Origin: Puccinellia tenuiflora
Taxonomy: Eukaryota > Streptophyta > Magnoliopsida > Poales > Poaceae
DNA length: 64,000 nt
Direction: 5' to 3'
Assembly: GCA_012064385.1 (NCBI GenBank)
Contig: QRDG01000414.1
Span: forward strand, 434,001-498,000
Of this stretch, positions 1 to 9,786 are shown one piece after another; position 1 is the first letter of the stretch, and every line of letters starts with the position of its first letter. A model generated the notes under the pieces. The model was not told where the DNA came from. It saw only the letters and a program-made list of their open reading frames with translations, and made no database searches. The translations under genes were made by a program, and so were the position numbers.

Positions 1-177
1 AGGAACCAGCAGTTATGTACTTGGTTACATGGGCCTTATAGGCCAGAACAACATCCGCTCTGCAGGTCAGCCCAACGTCCCTCTAATGTGCCTGGAAAGT
101 GGAGAGCGACGTGCTGAAGTTGCTCAGCCCCATTTCGGACATCCTGTGTGTCCTGGCATGTTTGGAGTCCTGCCTAA
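1..177. other. Unassigned flank left of Harbinger-1
   Basis: No coding exon, inverted repeat or tandem repeat is recognisable. Its last three bases (TAA, 175-177) are the left target-site copy of the Harbinger element that follows. Confidence 0.5.
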
Positions 178-486
178 GGCTGGTGCCAGTGCACCACGGG
201 CTATAGCCCGTGATAGCGCTGCCACGTCAGCCTTTTCTCCCACTCTCACCCCACTCTCACCACACTCTCACCCCACGGTGCCAGTGCACGGGCTATAGTG
301 CCAGCTCTCACTTCTCTCTCCTCCACATCAGCATTTCTTTTTCAGATTAAGTTATTTCACTCGCTTTTGTTTAGACATTCAAAATAATGCAAGAAATTAA
401 TTTTATTGAACTAAAAATGTTACTGATTACATAATAATTAATAAAATTGCATAATAAAAAATTACATAATAAATAAAAAATACATT

Positions 487-1759
487 CTAATCCTCCTCAT
501 CCTCATCATCTTGCAGCCCAAGCTCTTTTTCCACCAAATTCATGGCCTTCGCATGTTTGCGTTTTTCTGTTTCGTCCATGTCGGCGGTTGATCGGTCCTT
601 CATTTTGTTCCATTGCTTGAGTAGCTTAGCCTTCACTAAACCACCCCACATGTTCTTCATTGTGAAGGCTTTACTTGCTGCCTCACTGCTTGATGAGGAT
701 TCCTTCCCCTTCCTCTTTCCCTTCTCCCTCCGTGCCGTTGCCTTGGCCCTATCACGGCCTATTGGACGGTCCTCCTCCGTCGCGTCGCCGGAGCTGTACT
801 CTCCAGAAACTCCGAGGCGGCTTCTCTTGGAAGTGGAATCGGATCCACTACCAGGACCATGTTGTCCTTTCCACTTCGCTTCATTGCGAACAGCTTCCCA
901 CCAGTGGTGGCGTCTGAAAGGCTGAGTCACTCTGTCGTCATTCTCGTACCTCGCCATTGCCGCCTTCATGACCATTGTATCGTCTGCTCCACTCTGACGT
1001 AACCCTTCTTCTTGGATGTAGTATGCATTGAACAAGGACACCTCACGGTTGTAGACGTTCCAATGATCCTTCAGTTGCTTCGCGGTCCGACGACGGGAAG
1101 GTTCCGAGGTAGAGTTGAAGGTCTCAGCTATCTGACCCCAAAAACTAACGCCGGTCTTGCAATTACCGGCGATAGAGTCCTTGGAGTGAAAAATCCAAGC
1201 ATGAACCTACCCGAAATAGATATTGTTAGTCATACAATAAAATAAAATTCCATATTAAATATGTGACGGGTAAGTAAATTACCAGTTTTTCCTTGTCCGC
1301 AGTTGTCCAGTCAAGCCTCTTTGGACGCTTTGGTACGATTGTTTCCCCGGCTTCGGACCCAGAGCTTGGAGCAGTGGCTTCGGGAGGTGGTGGGGGGTAT
1401 GGAGCATATGGCGGGTATGGAGCATATGGAGGTGGAGCATATGGACCGTATGGCCCCGGAGGTGGTGGGTACGGAGGTAGACTCCCACTCCCGCTACCTG
1501 TAGGTGGAGCATGTGGAGGTGGTGGGGGGTATGGATACGGAGGCGGAGGGTATGGACCATATGGCCCCGGAGGTGGAGGGTATGAACCATATGGCCCCGG
1601 AGGTGGTGTGTCGGAGGGGATTAAAACTCGGGGATGCGGCGAAGAACCGACATTGGAGCGACGATGTGTCGGAGAGATATCATCTAGGGGAGGGGCTAGT
1701 GACCCATCGGACTGCAAGAGGTCGGTGAATGGGGTGAAATCTGGAGACCAACCCGACAT
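487..1759 (-). CDS. Myb/SANT-like (trihelix-type) protein of Harbinger-1
   Basis: Two exons, 1283-1759 and 487-1206, join in phase across a 76-bp GT-AG intron and encode 398 residues with no internal stop. Residues 1-140 are low-complexity and very rich in Pro, Gly and Tyr (repeats like GPYGPYPPPP). A Myb/trihelix-like domain spans about 145-240: WTTADKEKLV leads into a region with FWGQIAETFN and KQLKDHW. The C-terminal half has basic stretches and ends in an acidic DDEDEED tail, as in NAM-associated or Myb-like proteins of plant Harbinger elements. Those proteins work with the transposase to bind TIRs and enter the nucleus; that role is from family knowledge. The ATG at 1759 is also the CACTA target site, so the normal promoter is now 4.4 kb away. 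Automated pipelines may mislabel this as a host gene. Confidence 0.8.
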
Positions 1760-1776
1760 CACTACGGAAAAATCGT

Positions 1777-2130
1777 TCTTTGCCGTGTATACAAAATACA
1801 CGGCAAAGGCAGTGCGGAACACGGCAAAGCCTTTGCCGTGTGTATACACACGGCGAACCCGACACGGCATACAAAGGGACGGCAAAGGGACTTTGCCATG
1901 TGTATTGCTGATGTACACGGCAAAGAACTTTGCCATGTGTTTTTCCGGAGACTCGGCATAATAAAGGTACTTGACAACGTCCGTGAGTCCGTGAGCTGAC
2001 GGTGATCAAAATTTTACCGTGTACCTCGAGAAAATACACAGCAAAGTAGTGCTCCTTTGCCGTGTGTCCAGAGCGAAACACACGGCAAAGCCGTGCCCCT
2101 TTACCGTGTGTCCAGATGCAAACCACACGG
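1777..2130. repeat. Left subterminal repeat array of CACTA-1
   Basis: Direct and inverted copies of the 12-mer CTTTGCCGTGTG and its complement occur here, often as facing pairs separated by about 6-15 bases. Some copies have single substitutions, such as GCCATGTG near 1895 and 1932. By analogy with other CACTA elements these should be transposase-binding repeats. Confidence 0.85.
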
Positions 2131-2331
2131 CAAACCGGTGAGATAGAATTAAAAAAAATCACCGCCCACGCTCGCTGGAAACGCGTCGCCGGCGTTCCAG
2201 GGCGGAGGGCGGCGCGGAGGACACGAAGGATGTCGGGGAGACGGATGCAGGTGCACGGTCGTCGGTCTCACAACACGAACACGGGGACAGCAGCACCGTG
2301 ACAAGAACGTGCAGCCGGAGGCGACGGTGCC

Positions 2332-2611
2332 GAGGAGAGAGGCCGGGGTCGCCGTCGGCAGGAGCTTGAGGAGGCGGGCGCCGATGTCGGGCGCGAGGCA
2401 GAGGAGGCCGGCCTGAGCAGGTGGCGAGGAGAGAGGTCGGGGTCGCCATCGGCAGGAGCTTGAGGAGGGAGGCGACGACGTCGGGCGCGAGGCAGAGGAG
2501 GCCGGCGTGAGAGGTACCGAGGAGAGAGGTCGGGGTCGCTGTCGGCAGGAGCTTGACGAGGCGGGCCACAACGTCGGGCGCGAGGCAGAGGAGGCCGGCA
2601 TCTCTCCGGTG
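2332..2611. repeat. Three tandem copies of a ~93-bp GC-rich unit
   Basis: Units start at 2332, 2426 and 2519, each opening with GAGGAGAGAGG and ending near GGCAGAGGAGGCCGGC. The 93-94 bp period is a multiple of three or nearly so, and long frames stay open through the array on the minus strand, one with a Leu-rich repeat of about 31 residues. I recognise no protein family and read this as composition-driven openness in GC-rich DNA rather than a gene. Confidence 0.7.
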
Positions 2612-3106
2612 AGGTCGCCACGACGGAGGACGCGCGGAGCCGGAGGGGACGAGGTCGGGGCTGAGGAAGATCTCGAGCTCGGGGACGGATGGGCGTGGGC
2701 CGTGGTCGACGGCGCGCAGTGGAGGGGTGCGGGGTCGTGGTCGACGGCGCGCCGGAGGAGGGACGCGGAGGCGTCGCCGAGGGATAGCTCGGTCGGGGCG
2801 GGGCTCGCGCGAGGCCGCGGTGGCAGCTCTGCGAGCTGGGGCGACTGGCCGGCGGTGCTCGTCAGCCGGTGCCGGAGCGGCGACGGCAGGGAAGGGAGGA
2901 AGGGGATCGGGGCGAGACGGAGACGGAGGGGAACGACGGGTCGGTGTGACGGAGGGAGAGAAGAGGATAAGGTGAGGGAGGAAAAAATGCCGGGGGAGGC
3001 TGGAGGGGATCTGGGAGAAGATTGGGCCGTTTGATCCTGGTGGATCCGATGGCTCAGAACGGTGATCCGCATGATCAAAGTACCAGCCAATCAGAAGACT
3101 GCGATC

Positions 3107-3143
3107 TTTGCCGTGTGCTAAGATCTGGCACACGGCAAAGAGT
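3107..3143. repeat. Isolated interior copy of the CACTA-1 subterminal palindrome
   Basis: A facing pair of TTTGCCGTGTG and CACACGGCAAAG with a short loop sits about 1 kb from the subterminal arrays. A poly-T/TC-rich stretch (3144-3183) follows immediately. A second degenerate cluster of the same words lies at 4470-4575. Confidence 0.7.
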
Positions 3144-3600
3144 GTTTTCTTTTTTCTTTTCTTTGTTTTTTTTTTACTTTTTTTGTGGGTTATATTCTTT
3201 GTTTGTTTCATTGAAAGTGGTTGATTTTCAAAACTATCATGACTCGTTTGGCTCCCAGGTATCGGAATATGAATCGTGGAATTCATTTATAATTTCAGGA
3301 GACCATCTGTTTGCCTACCACAGAATTGCATATGGAATTCAATCGGTAATTCCATCGGCCCATATCTAACCTTAATTCCAGTCACCAACCCGTCATTTCT
3401 CTGGAATTGACGCATGGCTCTCTCCCCATGAGGCCACCACACAATCCCCTCCGTCCCGACCCATCTCCCACTGCTGATCATTCTCTAGCTGGCCTGCTGC
3501 CCGCCGTGCTCCTCTTCTTCAGCCTCCCCGCGCCGCCGCCGCTGCTGGACGGGACGACGGCGAGGGCGCCGTCCAGCTCATCCCGTTGGGGGCCACCCTT

Positions 3601-3932
3601 CCACCACACTTGGATACATATGATATGGCACTACCTAGGTTTTTGTTGGATTCCGACGCTCCAGAGCCCCGCTTCGGCCAAATCCTGACCCCGCTAGAAA
3701 AAGTCAAACTTCCCGTCTATCCCTTTGACTGGTGTCGAAAGGGGGGTAGACTAGTGGGATTTTTTGCTTGGCCGTGTTAGGTTAGGACATAGTAACATGG
3801 AAAACCGAAATATACCCCAACTCTTCACAAGATTCCCGATGATGCACCCGAAGGGGGAGTAAGTGATCCTGGTGAAGCCGGTCACACCTCGAAGTAGGAT
3901 CTTGGCACTTTCCACCTCCCACGACCTCGTCC
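3601..3932. repeat. Diverged direct repeat, copy 1 (order B-A)
   Basis: A block B (3601-3862) is followed by a block A (3853-3932). Both recur at 4969-5296 in the opposite order. Shared words in B include CCCCAACTCTTCACAAGATTCC and GCTTGG followed by GTTAGGTTAGG; block A shares GGAGTAAGTGAT and TGAAGCCGGTCACACC. No coding function is recognised. Confidence 0.7.
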
Positions 3933-4016
3933 CCGGTTCGAGCCAACCCGTCGCCCTCCTCCACGCGCCACCGTCTCTCCTCCACGTGCTACTTCTCCTC
4001 CGCGCCGGCCTTTCCG

Positions 4017-4307
4017 ATGCCCCTTTTGATCAACCCAGATGGCGATGTCCGGGACTGGCATCCGCTGGGCTGGCAGTGGGAGGTGCTACCTTCCGGGGCG
4101 CGGACCTTGGTGAGGGATCCAGGTCGCATCGTCGATCCGGATCTTCTTTGGTGGTATTGGCCACGGAATGTGCAGAGAGCGCCGGCCCCCGAGGAGGTGG
4201 TACGTCGCCGTATCAGGGAGGAGGACGAGCACGTCCTTCGCTACATGTATTTGTTCGATAATACAAATAACAAGCGTATCAGGGAGGAGAATGAGTACCT
4301 ATGTTGA
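4017..4307 (+). CDS. Unrecognised 96-residue ORF inside CACTA-1
   Basis: This ORF starts at an ATG and reads in frame to a TGA with mixed, protein-like composition: Trp-rich (WHPLGWQWEVLP, LLWWYWPRN) and then charged (RRRIREEDEHVLRYMYLF). The word RIREE with N/DEYL is repeated near the C-terminus, suggesting an internal duplication. There is no domain I can name. It lies between the two direct-repeat blocks and could be a captured host exon or a short transposon protein. Expression is doubtful. Confidence 0.35.
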   Translation: MPLLINPDGDVRDWHPLGWQWEVLPSGARTLVRDPGRIVDPDLLWWYWPRNVQRAPAPEEVVRRRIREEDEHVLRYMYLFDNTNNKRIREENEYLC

Positions 4308-4613
4308 GTACTGTGTGTGTTCTCATCTATGTTGAGTACCTATGTTGAGTGTTGTGTGTGTGTGCCCACCTATGTTTTCTTCATATGTTGTTCCTCTTTC
4401 TCCAGGCGTTTTGATTCAGATGCTCCGAAGCCCCCCCGGACCGCCCACAGACTGCCATCCCTGCTTCTTTGCCGTGCGTCGTCCGCTATCTTTGCCATGC
4501 GCCTCTATCTTTGTCGTGCGTCGTCTCTTTGCCGGACGGCAAAGTTTTCTTTGCCATGTGACGGCGCATGGCAAAGAAGCGATGCACGGCAGACGAAGGC
4601 GGGAAGCGGTGGA

Positions 4614-4856
4614 AGAAGCACACGGATCATGTGTTTCCTTCGAGCGCTTGTGAGCCGTTGGATCGGAAGCACACGGATCGTGTGTTTCCTTCGAGCGCTT
4701 GTGAGCCGTTGGATCAGAAGCACACGGATCGTGTGTTTCGTTCGAGCTCTTGTGAGCCATTTGATCGGAAGCACATGGATCGTGTGTTTCTTTAGAGCGC
4801 TTGTGAGCCGTTGGATCAGGGGTGTGTTTCTTTTGAGGGCTTGTGAGCTGTTAGAT
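4614..4856. repeat. 51-bp tandem repeat, about five copies
   Basis: The unit contains GAAGCACACGGATCGTGTG, then TTTCCTTCGAGCGCTTGTGAG and GTTGGATC. Copies begin near 4614, 4666, 4717 and 4768, with a degraded fifth copy after 4810. The period equals 17 codons, so frames stay open through the array and give a 17-residue peptide repeat, but no start or homology supports translation. Confidence 0.8.
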
Positions 4857-4968
4857 CTGCACTCCCACCTCATCCACAGGTACACCTTCTAATCGCCTAT
4901 AAATAGCGACGTCCCTGCAGCGAACGGCACACAACGAGCGTCTACCTCGAAGTCTAGAAACTTACTAG

Positions 4969-5296
4969 GGAGTAAGTGATCTCGGTGAAGCCGGTCACAC
5001 CCCAGAGTAGCGAGATCACCATTTATACCTCCCACCATACTTGTATACATATGGTATGTCACCACACCTAGGTTTTGGTGGGATTACGAAGCTTCGGAGC
5101 CCCCGCTTTGGCGAAACCCGGACCCCGATATTTCTGTGTCAAAGTTGGTTGTTTACCCCTTTGACCGGCATCGAGAGGGGGTAGACCAGTGAGCTTTTTT
5201 GCTTGGTTATGTTAGGTTAGGCCATAGGAATATGGAAACCAAAATCCACCCCAACTCTTCACAAGATTCCCTATGATTCGTCTGAAGGGGGTTTCG
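4969..5296. repeat. Diverged direct repeat, copy 2 (order A-B)
   Basis: Block A (4969-5036) precedes block B (5031-5296), the reverse of the order at 3601-3932. The two B blocks look roughly 80-85% alike by eye. The permuted order is what remains if a tandem A-B-A-B array was interrupted between two A blocks. Confidence 0.7.
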
Positions 5297-5447
5297 ACCT
5301 CTAAGTACATAAACTTATACATCGCTGACACACAGATCGAGCCATCACCACTAGCTGTCCGCTCCTCCTCCTTATCCACAGCCTTGGCCCGACCTTATCA
5401 CTAGGCGGGAAGAAGATGGCCGGAAAAAGAGAAAACTAGACGGGGAA

Positions 5448-6112
5448 AGGCTTTACCATGTGCCAGGAAAATGCACATGACAAAGTCATCCTTTGCCGTG
5501 TGTCTCTAGTAATACACACGGCAAAGGCATCCCTCTTTGCCGTGTGTATTCGCAAATACACACGGCAAAGGACTTTGCCGTGTATATTTGCGAATACACA
5601 CGGCAACGATGGACTTTGCCGTGTGTATTACCAAAGACACACGGCAAAGAAATCAGGCGCAGAAAACTGGAATGTGGGAAACTTTGTGCGGGAAGTAACG
5701 GAGCATGCAGGAGATGACCATCGACGTGGCCCTAATTCTTCGCCGTGTCTCGTTAGGGGACACACGGCAAAGGGTGCTCTTTGCCGTGTGTCCGTTAGTA
5801 TACACACGGCAGAGCCGTGCCGCCGTAACTGCTCCGTCAAGTGCGGGTAGGGTAGCCACGTATCTCGCTTCTTTGCCGTGTGGTATTTCTTTGCCGTGTG
5901 TTTGGCAATTTCTTTGCCGTGTGTAATCCTTTGCCGAGTGTATTTTTCTGTGTGTGCTGTGTACATTGTCTTTGCCGTGTGTATTGGGCAAGGCTACCGT
6001 GTTCGTTTCTTTGCCGTGTGTTTTTACGTCGGGACACACGGCAAAGTTCCCTTTGCCGTGTTCCGCAATTTGAGACACACGGCAAAGCGCATGGTACACG
6101 GCAACGACGTTT
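5448..6112. repeat. Right subterminal repeat array of CACTA-1
   Basis: This is a dense set of CTTTGCCGTGTG and CACACGGCAAAG words, mostly as inverted pairs enclosing about 5-16 bases, such as those around 5512, 5547, 5574 and 5743. A run of same-orientation copies lies at 5870-6030. It mirrors the left array and ends just inside the CACTA terminus at 6124. Confidence 0.88.
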
Positions 6113-6127
6113 TTTCCCGTAGTGCAT
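5837..6127 (-). CDS. Chimeric ORF created by the CACTA insertion (Harbinger ATG into CACTA DNA)
   Basis: The ATG is the right-hand TSD copy (6125-6127), the original start codon of the Harbinger Myb-like gene. It is still preceded by that gene's ACC context and TATA box. Reading now enters the CACTA terminus and its subterminal repeats for 96 codons, giving an Arg/Cys/Thr-rich peptide with words like TRQR and LCRV derived from the repeat. The ORF exists in sequence, but it is an accident of insertion. Translation would need the old Harbinger promoter to be active. Confidence 0.3.
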   Translation of the reverse strand: MHYGKKRRCRVPCALPCVSNCGTRQRELCRVSRRKNTRQRNEHGSLAQYTRQRQCTQHTQKNTLGKGLHTAKKLPNTRQRNTTRQRSEIRGYPTRT

Positions 6128-6202
6128 GGTGGAGAAGATTTGGGAGAGTGGAGGAGAGAAATGAGATGAAGTGAGGTGTGGAATGAGTGAGGTGGTGGGG
6201 GG

Positions 6203-6210
6203 TATTTATA
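6203..6210 (-). promoter_or_regulatory. TATA box of the Harbinger-1 Myb-like gene
   Basis: TATAAATA on the minus strand lies 76 bp upstream of the right-hand ATG copy, a normal spacing for a plant core promoter with a short leader. The CACTA insertion separates it from the intact coding sequence, so it now faces the chimeric ORF. Confidence 0.6.
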
Positions 6211-6624
6211 GGGGGTTGGGGATGAAATTTGGAGTGTTTTGATTTTTTTTTTCGAATTTTTGGAGGCTGCAACGGACACCTCAACGGCTAGCTGACGTGG
6301 ACGAATCACATCTCGCCACGTCAGCTAGCCATTGCGGCTACCGCCCGCCTCCCGCCTCACTCCCGCCCCGCTCCCGCCCGCTCCCGCCTCACTCCCGCCC
6401 CGATCCCGCCCCGCTCCCGCCCGCCTGTCGCCCCGCCAGCGCGCCGCCCGCCTCCCGCCTCACTCTCGCCGCCAACGCGGGCGGCAGCGGGGCGGCAGCG
6501 GCCGCTACCCGCCGGGCGGTGGATCCACCGCCCCCCGCTACCGTCCCACCCCTCTCCCGCCCCCCCTCCCGCCCCGAGCCGGGCGATATCGCCCCCCGTG
6601 TCGCCCGCGTTGGCACCAGCCTAA

Positions 6625-6994
6625 CGCGAAAGCTAATATTTGTACTTTTTATAGTAATCACACTTAATCTGGTAGGATAGTAAGAATGCAGAAGCGTCAT
6701 CTGCTATGGAGGCAACTAATATAAGTCTAGTGGCCAATCATTTGCGTTGGTAGGCTAATTGAAGTACCAAGGAAGCTTTCAGAACGGAGTGGACTTTGTA
6801 CGTGCCGGCTACAATCGTATATGTTTGATCAAATTGGCATGTGTGCACAGTACTAAGACTGTTCGAGATTTCAAACTTGTTATAAGATAGATGTGTACTC
6901 TGAAATTATTTCTGTTTAGTAGCTGGTGTTCCTGTTGCTGCGTAATCCTGTCAATTTACCGGGTCTTACCTCAAGATTCTTTCAGTTTACTATG
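6625..6994. other. Unassigned spacer between Harbinger-1 and the nested Stowaway
   Basis: No exon, repeat or element end is recognised. The stretch is AT-balanced and reads as old intergenic DNA. Confidence 0.5.
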
Positions 6995-7812
6995 TACTCA
7001 CTCCGTCCGCGGATAAGTGTACATTTTTCATTTTTGGAAGTCAAACATTTTTTAATTTGACTTAACTTTTATGTAAATTAGTAATGTATATGACATCAAA
7101 TTACTATATTATTGAAGTACATGTCAAAATGAATCTAACGATATTAAATTAGTGTCATAAATGTCGCTACTTTTTTCTGGAAAGTTGGTCAAAGTTAATA
7201 AAATTTAACTTAAGACATGTCCAAACATAGAGTTTTTTTAAAATATTATTTTTTTAAACACGAATTACTAACATAACACGCAGATTCAAAGATTTCTAAA
7301 AGTAACACACAGTCGATTGGCCAATAACCGAAACACTCTTTTCAACCGGCCAAAGGCCGAAACACTTCTTTCGGCTCATAGTTTAAAAAACCGGACCGGT
7401 GATCGAACCGGTGAGGCTGTCGGTTCAGGTTTTTTACTGGTCAGACCGCTGGTTCATCGGTTCACTGTCTGGTTTTTTAAATATAATTAATATATTTTCA
7501 TTTATAAATATTACAATAAAAAATTATATATGCACAAATATTTTAGACTTACATTTTGACATGATAATGACATAATTAAGTAGTCAACAACGAGTAGTGA
7601 CTTGCATTTTGTATGCAGCACAAGCTACAAAGCAGTGCGTTAGCCGTTAAGTTTGTAAAAAAAATAGCAAAGCCGTGGAGTTAGTAGTTTAGTACAATAC
7701 TTTCTAGTGCTACCGTGTGGATATTCCTAGATAGCCAAAGTCTCTTCTTTGACGTGAAGCAATCATAGGACAGTCGGTAAGGGACGCGCAGCGCTGGGCA
7801 GCTGGAAGCTAA

Positions 7813-9786
7813 GAGCAACTCCAGCCGTCCCCCCGAGAGCCCCCCCAGGACCGTTTTTTGGACGCCGGCGGACGATTTTTCTCCCAGTCGCGCCCCCAGG
7901 GTCTCGTTTTTCGCCGGATTTGGCCCAAAAGTTATCCGGCGTACCCAGGCCGAACCCAGCGCGCTGGGTTCGGCCTAGGGGCGCCGGCGCAAGGGAAACG
8001 CCGCGCGGGCCAGCCCTGTCGGCGAGACAACACGATTCCCGCCATTATTGTTTCGCTTTCCCTCCATTTTCCTTCTCCATATACCGTAGCTCCCGCCGTT
8101 TCCCGCGGCAATCGCCTCCCATATGGCGCCCAAGAAATTCAACAACCCACGAGCCGCCGGCGAAGAACCACCGGCGAAGATGGCGGGGGGCGGGAGGGGT
8201 AGGGGGAGGGGGAGGGGGAGGGGGCGGCCGGACGGCTTGAGCAACACCGAGTGGGCGAACGAAGTCGACCGAAGGAAGACGGTCACCGCCGACCGCAAGG
8301 CAAGGGACGGGAGGAAGAAGGCCAAGGAGGCGGAGGAGGCCAAGGAGACACGACGAGCGGCGGCGGCGGCGGCCGGGAAACCGTGCTTTCCTGCGCCGTC
8401 CCCACTGTATGCGCCGCACGGCCTCTATTTGCCGCCCGGCGCTTGGGGAACCCAAGGAAGCCAAGGAGGAAGCCAAGCAAGCGTGGCGTCACCGTCACCG
8501 TCGGTCTTCTCGCCGTCGCCGTCGCCCACCGCCTTCTCGCCGGCGTCGCCAGCAACACCCCACTGGAGGGGGGACACGCTGGAGTACGGAGGAGACGGCG
8601 ACCCGCACGGCGGATTCAACCCCAACATAGCGTTCCGCGGCCCTTCCGCACTCAGCGCCGGCACCGGGGGCTCGCCGGCCATGCCATACCATGGTCCTCT
8701 GTTCCACCATCCGGTCGAGTTCGATAGTACCCCGCAGCGTGCTCGGCCAAATGCCCGAATCGCAGGAGTCACAGGACGCATGCATGGACGACATCATCGC
8801 GTCTGGCTCGGCGGCGGCGGCGGCGTCATTCCCCCCGGGAGAAGAAGAGGCCGACTTTGCCGGGGAAGCCTTTGCCGGGGATGAGTTCGCCGGGGAGGAG
8901 GAAGAATACGGCGAGTACGAGGAGGATGAAGAACAACCCGTCGCCGCGGAGGATGAGGAACAACCCGACGAGCGCAAGAAGAAGAAGAAGAAGAAGAAGG
9001 CGGCCGACAAAGCCGAGCCTCGCATCAAATGGTCCGCCAAGGAGACGAGTGTCTCGCCGAAGCGTGGAAGACGGTGAGCATTGACCCAATCACGGGCGCA
9101 AATCAGAACTCGGAGAACTATTGGGCGAGGGTGAAGAGATCGTTCGACGAGCGCAACCTTTGCGACCCCGAGTTCAAAGGATTTTACATGGCGCGCGGCG
9201 AGAAAGCGATGGCGAACCACTGGGCGGTCGTCCAGGCGGCCTGCAGCAAATGGCACGGAATCGTCGAGGAGGTCATGGCTCGCCCGGAGAGCGGCGCCGA
9301 CGTCGAGCGACAGGTAAAAACCCCGACTCGGTCGCCCATAGTCTGTTTGTTTTCTTCTTCGGCTGACATTTTCCTTTCGTTGCGCGCCGGCAGATGGTCC
9401 GGATGTTCGAGATGTACCGGCAGGACAGCAAAGGCGCCGAGTTCAAATTCCTCCATGTCTTCTCCAGGATCGAGAAGTGCGAGAAGTGGGCCATCGACCG
9501 ACTTCTCCGTCGTGGTGCAAGTGGAGGACGACGAGCCGGCGATTTGAGGTCGACGTCGTCGATTTGGCCTCTTTTTTTACCGAGGTTTTCTTTTGAGCTT
9601 GACCGGACTATCGATGATCGCCGATATGTAGCGGGAACACGCCGATTCAAAAAAAAAAGTGCCTTGGGGCTGAAAGCTGGGGGGGCGGGTGGGAACCGAG
9701 GCCTCCCCAAGGCCTGGGGGGCGCCGGCGAACGGGCTAAAAAGCCTTCGCCGGATACCCTGGGGGGGCCAACGGCTGGAGTTGCTC
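7813..9786 (+). mobile_element. Harbinger-2, innermost element of the nest
   Basis: The ends are GAGCAACTCCAGCCGT and its inverted copy, flanked by TAA at 7810-7812 and 9787-9789. The 1974-bp element carries one damaged NAM-associated/Myb-like gene on the plus strand and no DDE transposase, so it should depend on a transposase in trans. It shares its TIR with Harbinger-3 at 54490-56300. Confidence 0.88.
8123..9547 (+). pseudogene. NAM-associated/Myb-like ORF of Harbinger-2, two frameshifts
   Basis: The coding track starts at 8123 with a basic Gly-Arg stretch (RGRGRGRGRGR) and a long Pro/Ser-rich region. It shifts frame near 8735, continues through PESQESQDACMDDIIASGS, an acidic block and an eight-Lys run, and shifts again near 9042. 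The conserved C-terminal part follows: AEAWKTVSIDPITGANQN, YWARVKRSFDER, ANHWAVVQAACSKWHG. An intron (9314-9393, GT-AG) separates this from FKFLHVFSRIEKCEKW, and the frame ends at 9547. The domain order is that of the NAM-associated C-terminal family common in grass Harbinger elements. The two one-base shifts make the copy non-functional unless they are assembly errors. Confidence 0.75.

Larger units (their letters stand above)
1760..6124. mobile_element. Non-autonomous CACTA (En/Spm) element inside Harbinger-1
   Basis: The left end reads CACTACGGAAAAATCG and the right end, inverted, CACTACGGGAAAAAACG. The element is flanked by CAT at 1757-1759 and 6125-6127, the 3-bp TSD of CACTA elements. 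Both subterminal regions are packed with CTTTGCCGTGTG repeats in both orientations, the usual transposase-binding architecture of the superfamily. No Tnp2-like transposase is present. The interior holds GC-rich sequence, tandem repeats and one short ORF that look acquired. Confidence 0.92.
178..6621 (-). mobile_element. PIF/Harbinger-type element (Harbinger-1), split by a CACTA insertion
   Basis: The ends are inverted repeats starting GGCTGGTGCCA. A looser match continues inward (GGGCTATAGCCCG on the left, GGGCGATATCGCCCG on the right, read from each end). TAA flanks both ends (175-177 and 6622-6624), the 3-bp TSD expected for PIF/Harbinger. Without the nested CACTA and its extra TSD copy the element is about 2.08 kb. 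It carries only a Myb-like ORF on the minus strand. I see no DDE transposase, so it should be non-autonomous. The family assignment rests on the TSD, the TIR starting GG, and the Myb-like ORF typical of PIF/Harbinger. Confidence 0.85.

Noticed and set aside
487..1936. Calling the Myb-like ORF a host trihelix or GST-like gene
   Set aside because: It lies within TIRs and a TAA duplication of a Harbinger element. The longer frame reaching 1936 reads into CACTA DNA and is not real coding sequence.
2149..3286. A 313-375 residue host protein in CACTA-1
   Set aside because: All frames are open because of GC-rich tandem repeats; low-complexity Pro/Ser/Arg composition, no domain, no splice support.
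8123..8884. A free-standing Gly/Arg- and Pro-rich nuclear protein
   Set aside because: It is only the first frame of the frameshifted Harbinger-2 gene; the conserved C-terminal blocks follow in other frames.
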